NCBI GenBank assembly: GCA_003427395.1
Contig: BFEA01000077.1
Coordinates: 2,334,977 to 2,367,447, forward strand
Origin: Chara braunii
Lineage: Eukaryota > Streptophyta > Charophyceae > Charales > Characeae
Direction of reading: 5' to 3'
DNA: 32,471 nucleotides
Shown: positions 30,401 to 32,471 of the stretch, in pieces
Position numbering within the stretch: the first letter of the stretch is position 1
Layout of the letters: the number at the start of each line of letters is the position of its first letter
Program-made: the position numbers and the translations under genes
Notes under the pieces: generated by a model
What the model saw: the letters and a program-made list of their open reading frames with translations, nothing else
What the model was told of the DNA's origin: nothing
Databases searched by the model: none

Positions 30401-31426
30401 TATGGCTTTCCAATCAAGCATCATTTAACCTACTCGTGTGGCTATTCTCAACGGCCATTCTGATTCGCCATCCTTCCTTAAGTTAAACAGTCTTAAAACA
30501 ATAAGACACTAAAACATAACCTTGAATAACCAGCCACCCCTGCCAAGGGGAGGGACAGCCACTTCCAGTTGTGCAGCGGCTGCAGCCATAACCAACATCG
30601 TTCGGCCACGTGTGAATGGTCACAGAAACAACCTTGGACGCTCAAATACGGGAGCTACTTTGCGTGATTTTGCACAATGGCCACAGTCCCATTTAAGTGC
30701 CGAGCAACAGAATACCCACTGCTTACTCCAGCACTTATTTCATGCCCACGGTTCTTTTGCCCCCTGCAGCCCTGCCCCGCGCTGTGTGCGACAGAAAAGT
30801 TCCCTCTCAATCCACATCTCCATTGCTACAATCAAGGTGCTCACCTAAACTAGTCGGGCCCAAATTGGTGACTTTTCCCTAGCCATGAAGAAAAGCCAAG
30901 ATTCCAGATGATGTACTTGTTGTTGAACCGCGACGGCGGTCATCACCTTGACATCTCCCAATCCCTGCTTACCTGTCCTCTGCTTCTTCATCACTTCCAT
31001 CTCTCTTCTTCCAACCTTCAGCTCCCTCTCTTCCCTTCCTCGACCTTGCCCCAACGCTTTCTTGGATGCTCTCATTTAGAGTTTCTTCCAACGATTCCAA
31101 TTCCTCCATGACCTGCAGCAGCATCAAAACAGAAGGAAAGTTAGAAAAATGATGGCCAAAAGGCACCTGAGTGTTAGGCTGAGAGCGTAGACGTGCATGT
31201 AAACATCAACTGATGATCTGAAAGCTGGAGATCTGCTCATACTCTTGGTATTCAGAACAATCTTGCCACTTTTTATTAAGGCATGCCTGAAGCAAAGAGG
31301 AGGACAAAACTGGTGTAAACAATAGCATAGACGTGATGGCACTGTGCCACCTACCACTTCAATCCTCTGTTCATTGCGGGCAATCTGTGTCTGCTGACCT
31401 TGGGTGAGGCCTCCTTGTGACAGCTC
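26509..31426 (-). CDS. SLC4A1AP-like: Kanadaptin-like protein, C-terminal part (four exons)
   Basis: Joined exons on the minus strand: 31426-31355, 31112-30973, 29163-28835 and 27410-26509, giving about 480 residues. All three junctions have GT-AG ends and agreeing phases (0; 2+1 forming a serine codon; 1+2 forming a glutamate codon). Family-typical stretches in order are GGLTQGQQTQIARNEQRIE, VMEELESLEETLNESI, DSDEFYDRAG followed by VETAETLLQKK, ELEESLERVVHLLKIADPSGEA, GPLWLG, and IEWVPPQGQ. These fit the C-terminal half of kanadaptin, an FHA-domain protein found from plants to animals, reported as largely nuclear. The FHA domain and start lie beyond the right edge. Two coiled-coil stretches and a basic KKRKR cluster are visible. 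The last residues after WVPPQGQ do not match the family, see the exon entry. Identity is from memory of the family, not a search. Confidence 0.8.
27411..28834 (-). other. Intron of the kanadaptin-like gene
   Basis: About 1.4 kb, with donor GTAGGT at 28834 and acceptor TTGCAG at 27411. It contains a (GT)n microsatellite at about 28764-28788. Open frames inside it are not conserved and are not considered genes. Confidence 0.75.
28764..28788. repeat. (GT)n microsatellite
   Basis: A pure GT run inside the intron, followed by GCGTACACACA. Confidence 0.9.
28835..29163 (-). CDS. Kanadaptin-like gene, internal exon (FYDR exon)
   Basis: 329 bp: one base finishing a codon, 109 codons, and one base starting the next. 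It encodes the family-typical DSDEFYDRAG, a conserved VETAETLLQKKYDLERKK block that opens a charged coiled coil, and a lysine/aspartate-rich stretch ending DPLDQFMSNVSTQI. The donor GTAGGT is strong. The acceptor AAACAG lies ~30 bases after a pyrimidine tract (about 29205-29215), slightly unusual but phase-consistent. Confidence 0.85.
29164..30972 (-). other. Intron of the kanadaptin-like gene
   Basis: About 1.8 kb, with donor GTAAGC (30972 downward) and acceptor CAG at 29166-29164. It contains an imperfect CA-rich stretch at about 30040-30090. No coding content is supported. Confidence 0.7.
30973..31112 (-). CDS. Kanadaptin-like gene, internal exon
   Basis: 140 bp: 46 codons plus two bases. 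It begins at acceptor GCTGCAG with VMEELESLEETLNESI, followed by QESVGARSRKGREG and an acidic end, then donor GTAAGC. Joining to the next exon forms an AGC serine codon and continues smoothly into the acidic DSDSDEFYDR run. Confidence 0.85.
31113..31354 (-). other. Short intron of the kanadaptin-like gene
   Basis: 242 bp with GTAGGT donor (31354 downward) and a CTGCTGCAG acceptor preceded by a pyrimidine-rich stretch. Confidence 0.85.
31355..31426 (-). CDS. Kanadaptin-like gene, first visible exon
   Basis: 72 bp, 24 whole codons, with acceptor AATTGCAG at its start and donor GTAGGT at its end. It encodes ELSQGGLTQGQQTQIARNEQ followed by RIEV, a strongly family-like block. The preceding exon must end in phase 0 and was not found within the remaining kilobase. 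Confidence 0.85.
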
Positions 31427-32471
31427 CTGCAATTACACCAAGCCAGAGAGGAGCAAAGCAAGACAGGACTATCAGAAACGCAAGCAACTAGAAAGGGAAG
31501 TGGGGTTGTACATGCGTAATGCCCGAGTGGCGCACACCTAGAGCTGTTAATCCACTTGTCATATATTCAAATCCTTCCAGTTCCATAAAGGAACAGTTCG
31601 TTCCGAGAAATTCCCAGCAAATCCCTCTCCTTCACCAAGGGCCTGGACACGCCAGCTTCTCAATGAGTCAGCAAATTTCGGACTGCCGCATTCCACATTG
31701 TGAAACCCCACAACGTCCATAATACCACACCATGAGCCTCTGCCATTCTGCAACTGAGCAAGGTCCAGAATGCACTCTTGAGTTACACCCTCTCATCGAG
31801 TTCCAAAAATGCCCCACCATCAATCCAGGTACTCCATGATCAAGCACCATACACACCAGGACAGGGCCAAATACTGGTCCAGCCTGTTACTCAGAACACA
31901 GAGCACCGCTTGAGCACCGATGAAGGGGAAGCAGGGGAGGGAGGGGAGGACGGACAAGAACGGAGGGAAGGGAAGGAGGGGAGGGACAGGAGGAAGAGAA
32001 GGGAGAGGAGGGAGAGGAGCAAGTACAGAGAGTGGAAGGACAGGAGGGATGGTCCGGATGAGGGGAGGAGGGAGAGGAAGGAAGGAAGGGAGGGGACAGA
32101 GTGGAATAAGTGAGGGGAGGACAGGAACAGAGGGAAGAAAGGATAAGCAGAGAGATCCCCTCATAAAGCGTTGTGAAAACTACCAAATCGGAAAGACACC
32201 AAATACTTAGTGAAGGGCGAAGCTGTGGGTATAAGCGGCTAGGCTCATAAAGGCGAACTGCACGAGGATGTACACTGCATGGTAGATGAAACCCATGGAC
32301 ACGAAACCCAGCTCAACGGGACAATGAGAACATTGTGTACAAGCACGGACAGATTAATCAGCAGAAACTATGAAGTCTTGATCACACACACACACAGGTA
32401 TTGACAACATTGACGCCTCTCGATGAAGAAAGCCCCCAACATATCTTCGAACAATCAATACAACAACATTA
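31427..32471 (-). other. Probable upstream intron, with a purine-rich tract
   Basis: No exon of the kanadaptin-like gene was recognised here, so this is probably part of the next upstream intron. From about 31921 to 32152 the plus strand is almost purely purine (GGA/GGGA/GAA words), which produces the low-complexity frames on both strands. Confidence 0.5.

Noticed and set aside
31778-32210. R/G/E-rich and P/S/L-rich frames on both strands
   Set aside because: They translate the purine tract in several frames; no unique composition or motif supports a protein.

Overview
The window looks like a piece of a large, repeat-rich eukaryotic nuclear genome, most likely from the green plant lineage (land plant or streptophyte alga). 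Reasons: one clearly intron-split gene with matching splice phases, three non-LTR retrotransposons (LINEs) in different states of decay, poly(A)-tailed repeats, many (GA)n and A/T-run microsatellites, and an assembly gap. The plant assignment is inference. It rests on the plant-like wording of the kanadaptin-type gene and on the general repeat style. I see no operon, CRISPR array, rRNA or convincing tRNA.

Layout. 1-8450 is very AT-rich. It holds three copies of a ~515-bp hairpin-bearing repeat (1-2140) and a heavily decayed plus-strand LINE (relic A: endonuclease traces at 3593-4050, reverse transcriptase traces at 5848-6420). A GC-richer patch lies at 4508-4860, and 6430-8455 is unrecognised. 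At a (CA)n(GA)n microsatellite (8459-8543) the composition changes to roughly balanced GC. 8.55-11.6 kb is a mosaic of short repeats. 11581-16900 is a minus-strand LINE (relic B) with endonuclease, linker, RT, thumb and C-terminal parts in order, broken by many lesions, and followed at its 3' side by a 65-base T run that would be its poly(A) tail. 17.5-17.8 kb carries a small fragment that may resemble a group-II-intron-type reverse transcriptase. 17.98-18.39 kb carries poly(A)-tailed short repeats related to one at 8.6 kb. 18389-19186 is a gap of N, followed by (GA)n.

20.1-20.76 kb is a degenerate ~26-bp minisatellite with a ~105-bp higher-order period. 21.76-25.81 kb is the best preserved LINE (element C, plus strand): 5'-truncated, with a nearly intact RT carrying FADD, a C-terminal zinc-knuckle region, one frameshift near 23.74 kb and an A-rich tail. 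A second, degraded copy of the same 3' region follows at 26.04-26.43 kb.

The only host gene I can support lies on the minus strand at 26.5-31.4 kb. It is the C-terminal part of a kanadaptin-like (SLC4A1AP-type, FHA family) protein in four exons, with splice phases agreeing at all three junctions. The FHA-domain exons should lie beyond the right edge. The last few residues of the family's C-terminus are not found, so the 3' end is either in an unseen exon or lost to transposon insertions. No previously undescribed molecular system is evident. The most interesting items are the repeat families, the shared C-terminal block of LINEs B and C, and the gene's uncertain 3' end.
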